Positions 17,510-26,382 of a stretch of DNA of 50,466 nucleotides are shown in pieces (the first letter of the stretch is position 1; each line of letters opens with the position of its first letter). The translations under genes were made by a program, and so were the position numbers. The notes beneath the pieces were generated by a model, which was not told the DNA's origin, made no database searches, and was given only the letters and a program-made list of their open reading frames with translations. The DNA comes from Holdemanella porci (GTDB lineage: Bacteria > Bacillota_I > Bacilli_A > Erysipelotrichales > Erysipelotrichaceae), in the NCBI RefSeq assembly GCF_009696075.1, contig NZ_VUMR01000009.1, positions 1 through 50,466 of the forward strand, in the 5' to 3' direction.

Positions 17510-17737
17510 AATAAAAAAAACGCCCAAATATATATTGGACGTTATATACGCGGTACCACCAAAATTCCATCTGCCTATACAGATGACACCTCATTCTTAA
17601 CGCGAATTCACGATTTAGCCTCAAATCTTCGACTAAATAACTCCAAGACACGTTCCAAAAGTTTTCACAATAACTTACACCTACCGTTATCTCTCTTAAG
17701 AAAAATTACTTTTGTACTCTTCTCTTCTTCGTTTATG
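17510..17737 (-). ncRNA. T-box riboswitch leader of the amino acid ABC/aminotransferase operon
   Basis: On the minus strand GGTGGTACCGCG (17560-17549) is the invariant T-box sequence. It is followed by a terminator hairpin AACGTCCAA/TTGGGCGTT and eight U (17543-17513). Upstream, AGAGAGATAACGGTAGG and a GTGAAAAC segment fit stem I, whose upper helix can pair CAAAAGT with ACTTTTG. The specifier loop then has AGTA on its 5' side and GAACGTGTCTTGG on its 3' side. Candidate specifier codons are CGT (Arg), GTG (Val), TGT (Cys) or TGG (Trp); a full fold is needed to choose. Uncharged tRNA binding would allow read-through. Confidence 0.88.
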
Positions 17738-17743
17738 TAAACT

Positions 17744-17771
17744 ATTATATCCATTTTCTGAAAACTTGCAA
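17744..17771 (-). promoter_or_regulatory. Promoter of the T-box operon
   Basis: Minus strand TTGCAA, 16-nt spacer, TATAAT (17749-17744), with the predicted start about 7 nt before the T-box leader. Confidence 0.65.
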
Positions 17772-17803
17772 GTTAAAAATGAAATTATTTTACATTTGCT
17801 TAC

Positions 17804-17834
17804 AAAAAAATAGAATCCCTTAAGAGATTCTATT
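17804..17834 (-). terminator. Terminator of the HPt gene
   Basis: On the minus strand AATAGAATC-TCTTAAGG-GATTCTATT runs into TTTTTG; it overlaps the HPt stop codon. Confidence 0.85.
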
Positions 17835-18189
17835 CATTTTCTAAAGCAAATTCATTTAAAGCATCAATCGTTTTAGTATATTGCTCTTTGACTGCACCAA
17901 ACTGTTGTAAACCTAATTCCAAGTTTCCTGCACGCAAACTCTCTGTAATTTCAAAACTAGGCTTATACAAATGATCAAAACCTAAGTTCATGCATACTCC
18001 TTTTAAAGTATGAGCGGCTCTAAAAGCCAATTCCACTTGCTTTTCATTCAAAGCCGTTTCTAATTCTTGAAAACTAGTATCATCTTTAAATTTCAAAGCG
18101 AACTTTTCAATCATTTTAGCACTTGGCAAACGCTTAATAACATCTTGATAGTTTGCTCCCATTTTTACATAACATTCTTCGATTGTCAT
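17830..18189 (-). CDS. Stand-alone HPt (histidine phosphotransfer) domain protein
   Basis: The 119-residue all-helical protein contains AFRAAHTLKGVCMNLGF (about residues 55-71), the HPt motif with the phosphorylatable His in AHTLKG. HPt domains relay phosphate between response-regulator receivers in multistep phosphorelays. No kinase or regulator gene is nearby; it is a single gene with its own terminator, so its partners are elsewhere in the genome. The upstream 127 nt is very AT-rich and holds its promoter. Confidence 0.82.
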   Translation of the reverse strand: MTIEECYVKMGANYQDVIKRLPSAKMIEKFALKFKDDTSFQELETALNEKQVELAFRAAHTLKGVCMNLGFDHLYKPSFEITESLRAGNLELGLQQFGAVKEQYTKTIDALNEFALENE

Positions 18190-18316
18190 TCCATTTTCCC
18201 TCTTTAAAATATAACTGAATATTAAATTAATATTTTAATTAAAGCTTTTTTAAATTATATATATTTTATAATCTAACCAAATAAAATGCAATATAAAAAG
18301 GAAGCTCTCTAAATGA

Positions 18317-19672
18317 TTAGTTCTTTAATGCTTGTAATGGTGCAGGAATTCTTCCTCCACGATTGATCATGACATCATTTGAAATCTGAGAAATTGGCAT
18401 GACAGGACCTGCTCCTAATAAACCACCAAAGTCTAGTTCATCACCAACATCTTTTCCAATCGCAGGAATCACACGTACGGCTGTCGTCTTTGTATTAACC
18501 ATACCGATTGCAGCTTCATCCGCAATAATTCCTGAAATAACACTTGCACTTGTTTCTCCTGGAATTACGATCATGTCCAATCCAACACTACATACTGCAG
18601 TCATTGCTTCTAATTTTTCTAATTTTAATGCACCTGTTCTTGCCGCATGAATCATACCTGCATCTTCACTTACAGGAATAAAAGCACCGGATAATCCACC
18701 AACATTACTTGTTGCCATAACGCCACCTTTTTTAACAGCATCATTCAACATGGCTAAACAAGCCGTTGTTCCATAAGCACCACAAGTTTCCAATCCCATT
18801 TCCTCTAGAATATAGGCAACACTATCACCAATAGCTGGAGTTGGAGCTAAAGACAAGTCCACAATCCCAAATGGAACGCCCAATTTTTCACTCGCTACCG
18901 TTCCAACCAATTGTCCCATACGCGTAATCTTGAAGGCTGTGCGCTTAATTAGATCTGCAATCTGATCCATACGCAATGATTTATCGGCTTTACTTAATAC
19001 AGCACGCACAACACCTGGTCCAGATACACCCACATTAATTACACAATCGGCTTCACCTACACCATGGAAGGCACCAGCCATAAATGGATTGTCTTCAGGC
19101 GCATTACAGAATACAACAAGTTTAGCAGCTCCTAAACAATTGTCATCCTTTGTATATTCAGCACAACGCTTCACAATACGCCCCATCTGCGCAACGGCAT
19201 CCATATTGATACCTGCTTTTGTACTACCTACATTGACACTAGCACACACATGCTGCGTCTTTGCCAAGGCTTCAGGAATGGATTCAATCAATTCATTATC
19301 CCCTGCTGCATATCCTTTTTGTACTAGTGCAGAATATCCACCAATAAAATCAACCCCTAATTTTTGAGCACAACGCTCTAAAGTTAATGCGTATTCTACT
19401 GGATTTCCCCCTGAACAAGCCACTAACATCGCAATTGGAGTTACACTAATTCGTTTATTTACAACGGGAATACCATAAATCTTACTAAAATCGTTTCCAA
19501 CTTTTACTAAGTCTTTGGCTAAGCGGCAAATCTTTTCTTCTACTTTTTGACATGACACTTGAATGTCTGGATCCATACAATCCAATAAACTAATACCCAT
19601 TGTAATCGTACGAATATCCAAATATTCTTCGTCAATCATCTTTATTGTTTCTAAAATTTCATTTGTCTGCAT
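18317..19672 (-). CDS. PFL family protein (UPF0210/DUF711)
   Basis: The 451-residue protein matches the long, conserved UPF0210 family: [22 protein letters not shown] at the N-terminus, [31 protein letters not shown] (about residues 226-239), [11 protein letters not shown] and [22 protein letters not shown] near the C-terminus. The fold resembles the glycyl-radical/PFL superfamily but without a glycyl radical; biochemical function is unknown. It pairs with the ACT-domain protein 12 nt upstream, a pairing common in Bacillota, suggesting amino-acid-responsive control. Confidence 0.92.
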   Translation of the reverse strand: MQTNEILETIKMIDEEYLDIRTITMGISLLDCMDPDIQVSCQKVEEKICRLAKDLVKVGNDFSKIYGIPVVNKRISVTPIAMLVACSGGNPVEYALTLERCAQKLGVDFIGGYSALVQKGYAAGDNELIESIPEALAKTQHVCASVNVGSTKAGINMDAVAQMGRIVKRCAEYTKDDNCLGAAKLVVFCNAPEDNPFMAGAFHGVGEADCVINVGVSGPGVVRAVLSKADKSLRMDQIADLIKRTAFKITRMGQLVGTVASEKLGVPFGIVDLSLAPTPAIGDSVAYILEEMGLETCGAYGTTACLAMLNDAVKKGGVMATSNVGGLSGAFIPVSEDAGMIHAARTGALKLEKLEAMTAVCSVGLDMIVIPGETSASVISGIIADEAAIGMVNTKTTAVRVIPAIGKDVGDELDFGGLLGAGPVMPISQISNDVMINRGGRIPAPLQALKN

Positions 19673-19684
19673 AGGAATACCTCA

Positions 19685-19954
19685 TTAAATTTTGTGCATA
19701 GAATTGAAAATATCCTGATGCATACAACGAATGACTAGATTCTTTTCTTTTCCTAAGTTTTCCATTTTTTCCGCAAATTCATTTAATGGAATACTCATTT
19801 CATCAATCGCAACCATCATAGTCATAGTAAACATAGAATCTACGATTGTTTGAGTTACATCCAATACATTTAGATTGTAGTTTGCGCATTCATTGGCAAT
19901 CATAGCCAAGATTCCTACTTTGTCTTTTCCAATTACACTAATAACAGCCTTCAT
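19685..19954 (-). CDS. ACT domain-containing protein (UPF0237)
   Basis: The 89-residue protein starts MKAVISVIGKDKVGILA and continues ANECANYNLNVLDVTQTIVD, a single ACT domain of UPF0237 type at its usual length. ACT domains bind amino acids. The start at the second of two adjacent ATGs suits AAGGAG 7 nt upstream; the frame runs on to 19984 without a ribosome site. It lies next to the PFL-family gene, its usual partner. Confidence 0.9.
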   Translation of the reverse strand: MKAVISVIGKDKVGILAMIANECANYNLNVLDVTQTIVDSMFTMTMMVAIDEMSIPLNEFAEKMENLGKEKNLVIRCMHQDIFNSMHKI

Positions 19955-19965
19955 CATCTTTCTCC

Positions 19966-20451
19966 TTAAAATTTGATTTCGCATTTTTCAAAGCGTATAA
20001 GCTCATATGGTTCATATGCACTCTGGATTCCTTGCACATTCACATCATATTCACTTGGCATAAAGGATACCTCATTTTGTTGATTTAGACAATCCTTAAT
20101 ACTTTGGCTTTGTTCTTTTGTTAAAGTATGTGACTTCTTGAAACAAATGTCATTTGCCTTATCAACCAATACAATTTCTACATCTAGACAATCACTTTTA
20201 AACAAATGCTCTTTCCAATCACACTCTTGAACATTGAAATAAAAATCACTGGAATCAATATCGCCACCTTCAAGCACAAATACGGCAATATCGTTTGTGT
20301 AACAAAAATGAAGATCGATACCACTATTCAACATATCAATTTCCTCCTGTGTCCAATCCTCATCTTTTATTACTAACATAAAACGGTTTTCTACATAGTC
20401 CATAATGGCACCAAAATCGATGTCATACGCAAATTTTTCTTTTTTATTCAT
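19966..20451 (-). CDS. Hypothetical protein, acidic, in the ALDH/ACT/PFL operon
   Basis: The 161-residue protein (MNKKEKFAYDIDFGAIMDYV) is rich in Asp/Glu, has no signal peptide or membrane segment, and was not recognised. Segments such as DLHFCYTNDIAVFVLEGGDI suggest an alpha/beta globular protein. It lies 16 nt after the aldehyde dehydrogenase and 11 nt before the ACT gene. No ribosome site is visible before its ATG, so translation may be coupled to the upstream gene. Function unknown. Confidence 0.6.
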   Translation of the reverse strand: MNKKEKFAYDIDFGAIMDYVENRFMLVIKDEDWTQEEIDMLNSGIDLHFCYTNDIAVFVLEGGDIDSSDFYFNVQECDWKEHLFKSDCLDVEIVLVDKANDICFKKSHTLTKEQSQSIKDCLNQQNEVSFMPSEYDVNVQGIQSAYEPYELIRFEKCEIKF

Positions 20452-20467
20452 ACATTCATTATAAAGA

Positions 20468-21814
20468 TTATCTTAAAAAAAAGCGAATCAATTTCTCATT
20501 CAATTTTGTATAAGGCTGATAACGCATAGGTAAATCAATGATTCTTTTTTTATCCACAATACTCTTTGTATGACTAAACGTATCAAAACCACGCTTTCCA
20601 TGGTAAGAACCCATACCACTTTCGCCAACACCACCAAAACCCATATGACTAGTAGCTAAATGAATCACAACATCATTGATGCAGCCACCACCAAAGGATA
20701 CTTCACTCGTTACTTTCTTCGATACCTCTTTATTATTTGTGAAAATATATAAAGCTAGTGGACTAGGCATCGAATTGATTTTATTTATAACAACATCTAA
20801 ATTTGAATATGTCAATATTGGCATAACCGGACCAAATATCTCTTCCTGCATAATAGGATCTGAAAAATCCACACGATCCATTACCGTTGGTTCAATTTGT
20901 AGATTATGATGTTTTCCACCATAGACAACCTTATCCATATCAATCAACCCTAAAATCCTCTTATAGTGCTTTTCATTAATAATATGACCATAATCATCTA
21001 AGTTCGCATATTGACGCTCAATTTCGGATATCACGAATTCGATAAATTGGTCTTTTATAGATTCATGTACCAACATATAATCTGGAGCTACACAGGTTTG
21101 TCCACAATTCAAATATTTTCCAAACACAATTCTTCGTGCAGCCAATTTAATATCTGCATCTTTATCTACGATACAAGGACTTTTTCCTCCCAATTCTAGA
21201 GTGACTGGCGTTAAATATTGACTCGCCTTATTCATCACAATTTTTCCTACACGTCTTGATCCTGTATAGAAAATATAGTCAAATTTTGAATCCAACAATT
21301 TAGAACTCACTTCACTATCTCCAAGTACACAAGCCACATATTCTGGATCGAAAGATTCTTCAATCATATCTTTGATTACTTGTGATGTGTATGGACTAAA
21401 TTCACTAGGTTTTAATACCACCGTATTTCCAGCTGCAAGTGCATCAATCAAGGGGTCAATAGAAAGTAAAAATGGATAATTCCAAGGACTAATAACTAAC
21501 ACCTGGCCATAAGGACTCGGTTTTTCAAAACTACGCGACAAAAATTGAGACAATGGTGTATATACATTCCTTTCTTTAGCGAACTTACGAATGTGTTTTT
21601 CCATATAAGTCAATTCATTTAAAGCTAACCCAACTTCGCACATATAAGTTTCAAAATTTGATTTTCCGACATCCATTTTAATAGCTTCATTAATTCTGTC
21701 TTCGTAAGCTAAAATCGACTTTTTTAAAGTTTTTAAGGCATTTATTCTAAAATTAATATCTAAAGTTTTATGTTGCTTATAAAATTCTCTTTGTTTTAAA
21801 ACGATTGGATCCAT
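20468..21814 (-). CDS. NAD(P)-dependent aldehyde dehydrogenase (class 3-like)
   Basis: The 448-residue protein has ISPWNYPFLLSIDPLIDALA (about residues 107-126), AGNTVVLKPSE, the cofactor-loop YTGSRRVGK, LELGGKSPCIV with the general-base Glu, and NCGQTCVAPDY with catalytic Cys (about 239). FGPVMPILTY and MGSYHGKRGFDTFSH near the end are typical of short class 3 enzymes without an N-terminal extension. It oxidises aldehydes to acids. The pseudogene of an iron alcohol dehydrogenase sits immediately upstream, its stop 2 nt before this ATG, so the pair once linked alcohol and aldehyde oxidation. Confidence 0.92.
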   Translation of the reverse strand: MDPIVLKQREFYKQHKTLDINFRINALKTLKKSILAYEDRINEAIKMDVGKSNFETYMCEVGLALNELTYMEKHIRKFAKERNVYTPLSQFLSRSFEKPSPYGQVLVISPWNYPFLLSIDPLIDALAAGNTVVLKPSEFSPYTSQVIKDMIEESFDPEYVACVLGDSEVSSKLLDSKFDYIFYTGSRRVGKIVMNKASQYLTPVTLELGGKSPCIVDKDADIKLAARRIVFGKYLNCGQTCVAPDYMLVHESIKDQFIEFVISEIERQYANLDDYGHIINEKHYKRILGLIDMDKVVYGGKHHNLQIEPTVMDRVDFSDPIMQEEIFGPVMPILTYSNLDVVINKINSMPSPLALYIFTNNKEVSKKVTSEVSFGGGCINDVVIHLATSHMGFGGVGESGMGSYHGKRGFDTFSHTKSIVDKKRIIDLPMRYQPYTKLNEKLIRFFLR

Positions 21815-21816
21815 AC

Positions 21817-23016
21817 TTAATCCTCCACTACAAAATCATACACTTTTTCTAACTCTTTTACACCCCACAAAACTGGAACTGGATATAATGGATTGACTTC
21901 ATGATCTGCGTAAATAGCCAATTCGTGTATATCCGATTTCTTTAATTCACTAAATGTAGATGAGATGCCAAAATACTTTTTCATTAAAGTGATTTGTTCA
22001 ATAAAACGCTCAGATCCAACCTTATAGGAATCATTCGCATTACAGATGCCACAATACAGGCCATTTCATAGAGTTTCTTATACACACTTTCTCCATATTG
22101 TTTCAATACAACATCAAGTAATGTTGCGTTAGTTAGTCCATGCGCAATATTATATTTTTCACCCAATGAATGAGCAATCGCCTGCACATATCTACATAGG
22201 ATACTGTAAAGGCATGTCCAGCATAGAAGGCAGCATCAAACATATTACTTCTAGCTTCTAAATCATTTCCGTCTTCATACACCTTATATATATTCTCAAA
22301 AATTAGTTTTGTAACCTTTAATGCATATGCACGCGTCTTCTTTGTGGTCGAATTACCAATATAAGCCTCAATCGCATGGCTTAAAGCATCCATACCAGTA
22401 CATGCCGTAATAAATGGAGGCAAGGATAAAGTGGGTTTTGGATCTAAAACGGCATAATCAGGAATCAAATTAAAATCATTGATCGTATATTTATGACGTG
22501 TTTTTGAATCTACAATGACAGCCGCAAGAGTTGTTTCACTTCCTGTTCCAACTGTGGTAGGTACACAAATCAACAATGGTAGTTTCTTCCATATCTTTAA
22601 AATTCCTCCATCTTTGATAGTGGTTTCTTAGGACGAGCAAGTCTAGCACCAATGGCCTTAGCACAATCCATGCTAGATTCTCCCCCAAAACCAATTAAAG
22701 TCTGACAATTAGAAGATAAATATTAGTTTTTTGCTTCTTCTACATTATCACTTGTAGGAGTTACGACTGTCTTATCATAAATTACATATGAAATAGAATG
22801 ATGATCCAAGTGTTCACACATACGATTTAATATTGCTAATTGATGCACAGTAAAATCAGTAATCACCATCACTTTAGATATATGATTATCCATGCAAATA
22901 TGAGAAATTAAAGATGTACTCTTTAATGTTTCAGGAGTTCGATAAAGTAAAATAGGAATCACTAGTTTAAAACAATTCTGAAAAATTCGACAATATATTT
23001 TCTTGAATGTATTCAT
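21817..23016 (-). pseudogene. Iron-containing alcohol dehydrogenase, decayed
   Basis: Segments in order cover a full type III alcohol dehydrogenase: MNTFKKIYCRIFQNCFKLV, then the cofactor region IGFGGESSMDCAKAIGARLA, then VPTTVGTGSETTLAAVI, ACTGMDALSHAIEAYI, AIAHSLGEKYNIAHGLTNA with iron-ligand histidines, and a tail ending VLWGVKELEKVYDFVVED. The frame is broken by a TAA near 22723 and by frameshifts near 22580 (after LSKME), near 22190 (after FTVSYV) and near 22030 (before SYKVGSE). GGAGGT precedes the start. With three frameshifts and a stop it cannot give a whole enzyme. Confidence 0.88.
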
Positions 23017-23081
23017 AAAGCACCTCCGTTTAGTTAACTTTATCAACTACAAAAAATATGGACACGTTCATGTCCATACCT

Positions 23082-23951
23082 TTATGCTTTCATCAATAGC
23101 TTTCGGATTGATTCTTCACTTACTGAGAAGATCGATGCGATACTTGAAATACTGAATCCTTTGTCTACCATTGTTCTATACATTTCTTTACGATTATTCT
23201 CGCTGCCTTGTTCGATACCCTGTTCAATGCCTTTTTTTATTCCTTCAGCTTCCCATTCCTTTGACTTTACTTCCAGCCATCTCTTTTCAGCTTCACACAT
23301 TTCAATTTCCTCCTTTTCCTCTAATTCTTCTAAATCCAACCATTCTACATCCGTTAATGTCTTGACGACTTTTAACACACTGCTTTTCACAAGTCCAAAA
23401 TGATTACTCGTTCCTTCATAAATAGACTGATCATAAATACTTCAACATATGTAGAATAGATTATACACGTCTTCTTCATTAAAATTATATGAAGTATTTC
23501 CTGTGATTTCAATCAGATTCATTTTGTAGTCATGGAAATAGGATTCAAATCTTTCATCCACCTCGACTAGCTCAGAAAGCTGTCTTGCTGCATTCCAAGG
23601 CCTTTCGCCTGTATAGAATACTAGAATGTGCACCATTGGTAGTTTTTCTTTCGACTTATTCTTCTTTGACTTCTTTAACATTCGCTCATACGCTACATAT
23701 TCATATACGGCCGCTCTTACAACCATGGACATATCCACATAACTTTGATTCTCAATAATGAATGCACTATAAAGATTTCCATCATTGTACTTACGAATCA
23801 CATCCACATGCTTTTCTAGATCCATATTCGAATCATTCATCTTTGAATCGAGTTCCATACAGTTTTCAGGTTTAAGAACTCTTTCTCCATCAAAGAAGTA
23901 CGCATTAAAGAAGTCGACAAAATAGGCATTGTTTTCTAAAAACTCCTCCAT
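23082..23951 (-). pseudogene. Rpn family nuclease/putative transposase, split by an in-frame TGA
   Basis: The first part (169 codons, 23951-23442) carries AYFFDGERVLKPENC, AFIIENQSYVDMSMVVRAAV and VHILVFYTGERPWNA, the PD-(D/E)XK pattern of recombination-promoting nuclease (Rpn/YhgA) proteins. The second part (from about 23440) is in the same frame: SIYDQSIYEGTSNHFG, a Glu-rich helix and EGIKKGIEQGIEQGSENNRK, the helical C-terminus typical of the family. A single TGA at 23442-23444 (after YNLFYIC) separates them. Either the gene is inactivated or two fragments are made. No ribosome site is visible before the ATG at 23951. Confidence 0.78.
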
Positions 23952-24100
23952 AATTTTGTCTTTTGATTTATTCTTGTGATTTCATCACCCCTATCTTATA
24001 TACGAAATACATTGAGGCTTTTCCAAAAAAGACGCACATTTTGATAATTTCACATAATTCATTTTGATTTCACAAGATTTACCAAAGTTATACTAAAATT

Positions 24101-24247
24101 ATGACAACATGGAATGTTATTCTATAAGTGCCTTAAAGATAAGGCAATGAATATAGAAAATAAACCAATATTCATATCTCTCTCCCAAAAATAATAATAA
24201 ACAAAAGAAACCATTCTAGGCGCCAACACTAGAATGGTTTCTTTTCT
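24101..24247 (+). ncRNA. Candidate small RNA A: two hairpins, C/U-rich tract, terminator
   Basis: This fills the 339-nt gap between the divergent Rpn and yigZ genes. A -10 TATACT is at 24089-24094, with a weak -35. Then come hairpin 1, TGCCTTA-AAGA-TAAGGCA (24129-24146); hairpin 2, ATGAATAT (24147-24154) with ATATTCAT (24168-24175); the unpaired tract TCTCTCTCCC (24177-24186); and a strong terminator AAACCATTCTAG/CTAGAATGGTTT (24208-24240) plus CTTTTCT. No ORF with a ribosome site lies upstream on this strand. The same architecture recurs at 28249-28384. The exact 5' end is uncertain. Confidence 0.6.
24208..24247 (+). terminator. Terminator of small RNA candidate A
   Basis: Twelve perfect base pairs, 9-nt loop, then CTTTTCT. 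No plus-strand gene precedes it, which is the main reason to infer a non-coding transcript. Confidence 0.85.
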
Positions 24248-24254
24248 ACTAAAC

Positions 24255-24291
24255 TTGTAGAATATAGCTATTCTTTGCTACAATACAACTA
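24255..24291 (+). promoter_or_regulatory. Promoter giving an apparently leaderless yigZ transcript
   Basis: -35 TTGTAG (24255-24260), 18-nt spacer, -10 TACAAT (24279-24284). Only ACAACT separates the -10 from the ATG at 24291, so transcription should start at or next to the A of the start codon. No ribosome site is present. Confidence 0.55.
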
Positions 24292-24890
24292 TGCCAAGAA
24301 TTCAAAATGATTGTATAAATACAATAGAAATTAAGAAAAGTAAATTTATTACCTACCTTCATAGAACACAGGATGAACAAGAGGCAAAAGACTTTTTAAA
24401 AGCTATAAAAAAAGAACATCCCAATGCCAATCATCATTGTACAGCTATGATAATAGGAAACATTATGCGATCTAACGACGATGGAGAACCAAGTCAGACA
24501 GCAGGTCACCCTATGTTAGATGTGTTGATGCATAATGATATGCAAGATATTCTAGCCATTGTAGTACGCTATTTTGGAGGAATCAAGCTTGGAACTGGAG
24601 GACTTGTAAGAGCCTATAGTTCGAGTATTTCCCAAGCTTTACAAGTGGCAACACTGACAACTGTAACTACACTTAAAGAATTTCAAATTCATTTTTCTTA
24701 TGATCTCATCGGAAAAATTGACCATTACTTTAGAACACAAAACATTGAAGTTATTGAACAACAATATGAAGAAGATGTTGTCTATCATTTCCTTGTTCTA
24801 GAAGATATTTCTAAAGATTTAATGGAACTCACAAATGGAAAAATAAAAATTCAATACATACAAGACATTGAAACCGAATGCGTTATTTAA
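24291..24890 (+). CDS. yigZ: YigZ/IMPACT family protein
   Basis: The 199-residue protein has the UPF0029 N-terminal domain: KKSKFITYLHRTQDEQEAKDFL, HHCTAMIIG, SNDDGEPSQTAGHPML (about residues 64-79) and VVRYFGGIKLGTGGLVRAYS (about 91-110), followed by a small ferredoxin-like C-terminal domain. The family includes eukaryotic IMPACT; the bacterial role, perhaps in translation control, is not firmly known. Start and length match the family. It appears to be translated from a leaderless mRNA. A small membrane protein gene follows at 47 nt. Confidence 0.93.
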   Translation: MPRIQNDCINTIEIKKSKFITYLHRTQDEQEAKDFLKAIKKEHPNANHHCTAMIIGNIMRSNDDGEPSQTAGHPMLDVLMHNDMQDILAIVVRYFGGIKLGTGGLVRAYSSSISQALQVATLTTVTTLKEFQIHFSYDLIGKIDHYFRTQNIEVIEQQYEEDVVYHFLVLEDISKDLMELTNGKIKIQYIQDIETECVI

Positions 24891-24937
24891 TCCGCATACT
24901 ATGAATATGATATACTTTAGAAAAGCGAGGTGCCTTT

Positions 24938-25195
24938 ATGGATAGTATTCTTACTCTTATTGCCTTTTTTGTGATTATCTTTATATTTGGAACCCTAGCA
25001 AGCTGGCTACTTCCATTTATTTTACCAATCATCATTTTCTTCTGGATTATTTCCCTATTTACAGGAAGAAGGCATGTACACGTTCACACTTATCGCAGTA
25101 CACAAAGCCAAAATGAACAACCAAAATCAACTCCAAAACATGGAGCTATTGATGTTGAATATACGGAACACGAAGAAGATGGAGATAACCAATGA
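24938..25195 (+). CDS. Small membrane protein, unknown function
   Basis: The 85-residue protein has a hydrophobic hairpin (SILTLIAFFVIIFIFG, then LPFILPIIIFFWIISLF) covering residues 3-45, followed by a polar tail with RRHVHVHTYRS and an acidic end IDVEYTEHEEDGD. GAGGTG precedes the ATG. Its stop overlaps the start of the next gene (ATGA, 25192-25195), so the two are translationally coupled. Family not recognised. Confidence 0.65.
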   Translation: MDSILTLIAFFVIIFIFGTLASWLLPFILPIIIFFWIISLFTGRRHVHVHTYRSTQSQNEQPKSTPKHGAIDVEYTEHEEDGDNQ

Positions 25196-26097
25196 TTTGT
25201 CACAATAGTGTTGGATATGATGCACAAATCAAAGACTTGTTGATTAAATCCGCATTTAATATGGATAAAAAAGAAATCGATGCCTGGATAAAATATCAAT
25301 ATGATCCACAACACATGTTCTGTTTCTGGCAAGACGATAAGATTACTTCTTGTCTTCAAGTCACAAAAAGAACTATGATGTTTTTAGATCGACAAATGCG
25401 CGTATCTGTAATTGGTATGGCTGCAACTTTACCAGATTATAGACAAAGAAAACAATTTTCTAACTTATTAGATGCTGCCATTTCGCAAGCTACCTATAAC
25501 GATTTATTAACCATAACATATACAAACATGCCTAAATTATTTGAGGCAAAAAGCTTTCAACACATTTCAAACACAAAAGAATATTGGATTGGAGCTCCAT
25601 TATGCAGAAGTGGTAATCCTTATCATGTAAAACAAAAAGCAGAGAACTTATACACATTATATTTCCAATTCATGCAGTATTTTGATGGCAGTATTCTATT
25701 AAGTGAAGATGAATTCAACAACCTTATTCAATTTCATAAAAGCTTAAAAAAATCCATTGTCACAATGGTTAATGAAGATAAACAACCGAAAGGATTTGCG
25801 ATATATTCCACAAAAGACAATCAGGCTCATGTAGAAGTTTTAGTTTACTTTGACTCACAAGCCATTCAAGATCTTCTAAGTTATTTATCTATCAACAATG
25901 AAGTAACATCCATTCTAATCAGTGAAAGCGAAAGATTTGATAAATTATTCCCGCTTCATTTTCCTAGAACCGATAAAAAATTAATGGTCAGACTCAACAA
26001 TTATAAATTATTCGATAAATTCTCTAACACAAACGTTAGAAACGCAAAAACAGCTTATGAACTATTAGAAAAGCCTACATGGAACCATTTCCAGTAG
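25192..26097 (+). CDS. GNAT family N-acetyltransferase (Eis-like, two-domain)
   Basis: The 301-residue protein has a GNAT core in its first half: SAFNMDKKEIDAWIKYQYDP, then MRVSVIGMAATLPDYRQRKQ (about residues 77-96), where the strand and following turn correspond to the acetyl-CoA-binding motif A. The second half is a further acetyltransferase-like domain as in Eis-type enzymes. It probably transfers an acetyl group to an amine; the substrate is unknown. Coupled by a 4-nt overlap to the membrane protein upstream. A terminator overlaps its 3' end. Confidence 0.7.
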   Translation: MICHNSVGYDAQIKDLLIKSAFNMDKKEIDAWIKYQYDPQHMFCFWQDDKITSCLQVTKRTMMFLDRQMRVSVIGMAATLPDYRQRKQFSNLLDAAISQATYNDLLTITYTNMPKLFEAKSFQHISNTKEYWIGAPLCRSGNPYHVKQKAENLYTLYFQFMQYFDGSILLSEDEFNNLIQFHKSLKKSIVTMVNEDKQPKGFAIYSTKDNQAHVEVLVYFDSQAIQDLLSYLSINNEVTSILISESERFDKLFPLHFPRTDKKLMVRLNNYKLFDKFSNTNVRNAKTAYELLEKPTWNHFQ

Positions 26098-26107
26098 GCT
26101 TTTTATT
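26071..26107 (+). terminator. Terminator of the GNAT gene
   Basis: AAGCCTAC and GTAGGCTT with a 15-nt loop, then TTTATT; lies inside the last codons. Confidence 0.75.
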
Positions 26108-26116
26108 ATGAAACGC

Positions 26117-26147
26117 AAAAAAGGAGGCATCGCTAAAAACCTCCCTT
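26117..26147 (-). terminator. Minus-strand terminator downstream of the bile salt hydrolase unit
   Basis: On the minus strand GGGAGG-TTTTTAGCGAT-GCCTCC is followed by seven T. Just upstream AAGATAATGG can pair with CCATTATTCTT (about 26155-26200). It closes the minus-strand unit after the pseudogenes. Confidence 0.65.
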
Positions 26148-26227
26148 TCTGCTAAGAATAATGGATTTAGATACTTTCAACAAGCATCCTCCATTATCTT
26201 AACACGTTTTAAATGAAATGAAACAAA

Positions 26228-26382
26228 TTATTTTTGTTTTGCCAAAGCCTCCAACATATTTCGAGCCACACTGTACTCATAATAAGGACCTCTTCCAAAG
26301 CTGTGCATGGCGCATACGAATATTCAAACATCGACAAGATCTATAAATCATTGCCACCATCCCCGTAATTCCAATGATAAAA
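26228..26382 (-). pseudogene. Remnant of a Cof-type HAD phosphatase C-terminus
   Basis: On the minus strand one frame reads WNYGDGGNDL, a stop, then ILSMFEYSYA, matching the HAD motif IV region GDGGNDLxML followed by SYAM. A second frame reads GPYYEYSVARNMLEALAKQK then TAA, like the C-terminus of the same family. The pieces are frameshifted and have internal stops. Only the last 50 codons are left. The rest of the 26098-26452 gap holds terminators and a degenerate repeat. Confidence 0.5.

Noticed and set aside
23442-23444. TGA read as tryptophan (alternative genetic code)
   Set aside because: Intact genes here use TGG for Trp and TGA as stop (for example the 54-residue protein at 47699), and the other broken genes have TAG, TAA and frameshifts. 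Decay is simpler.
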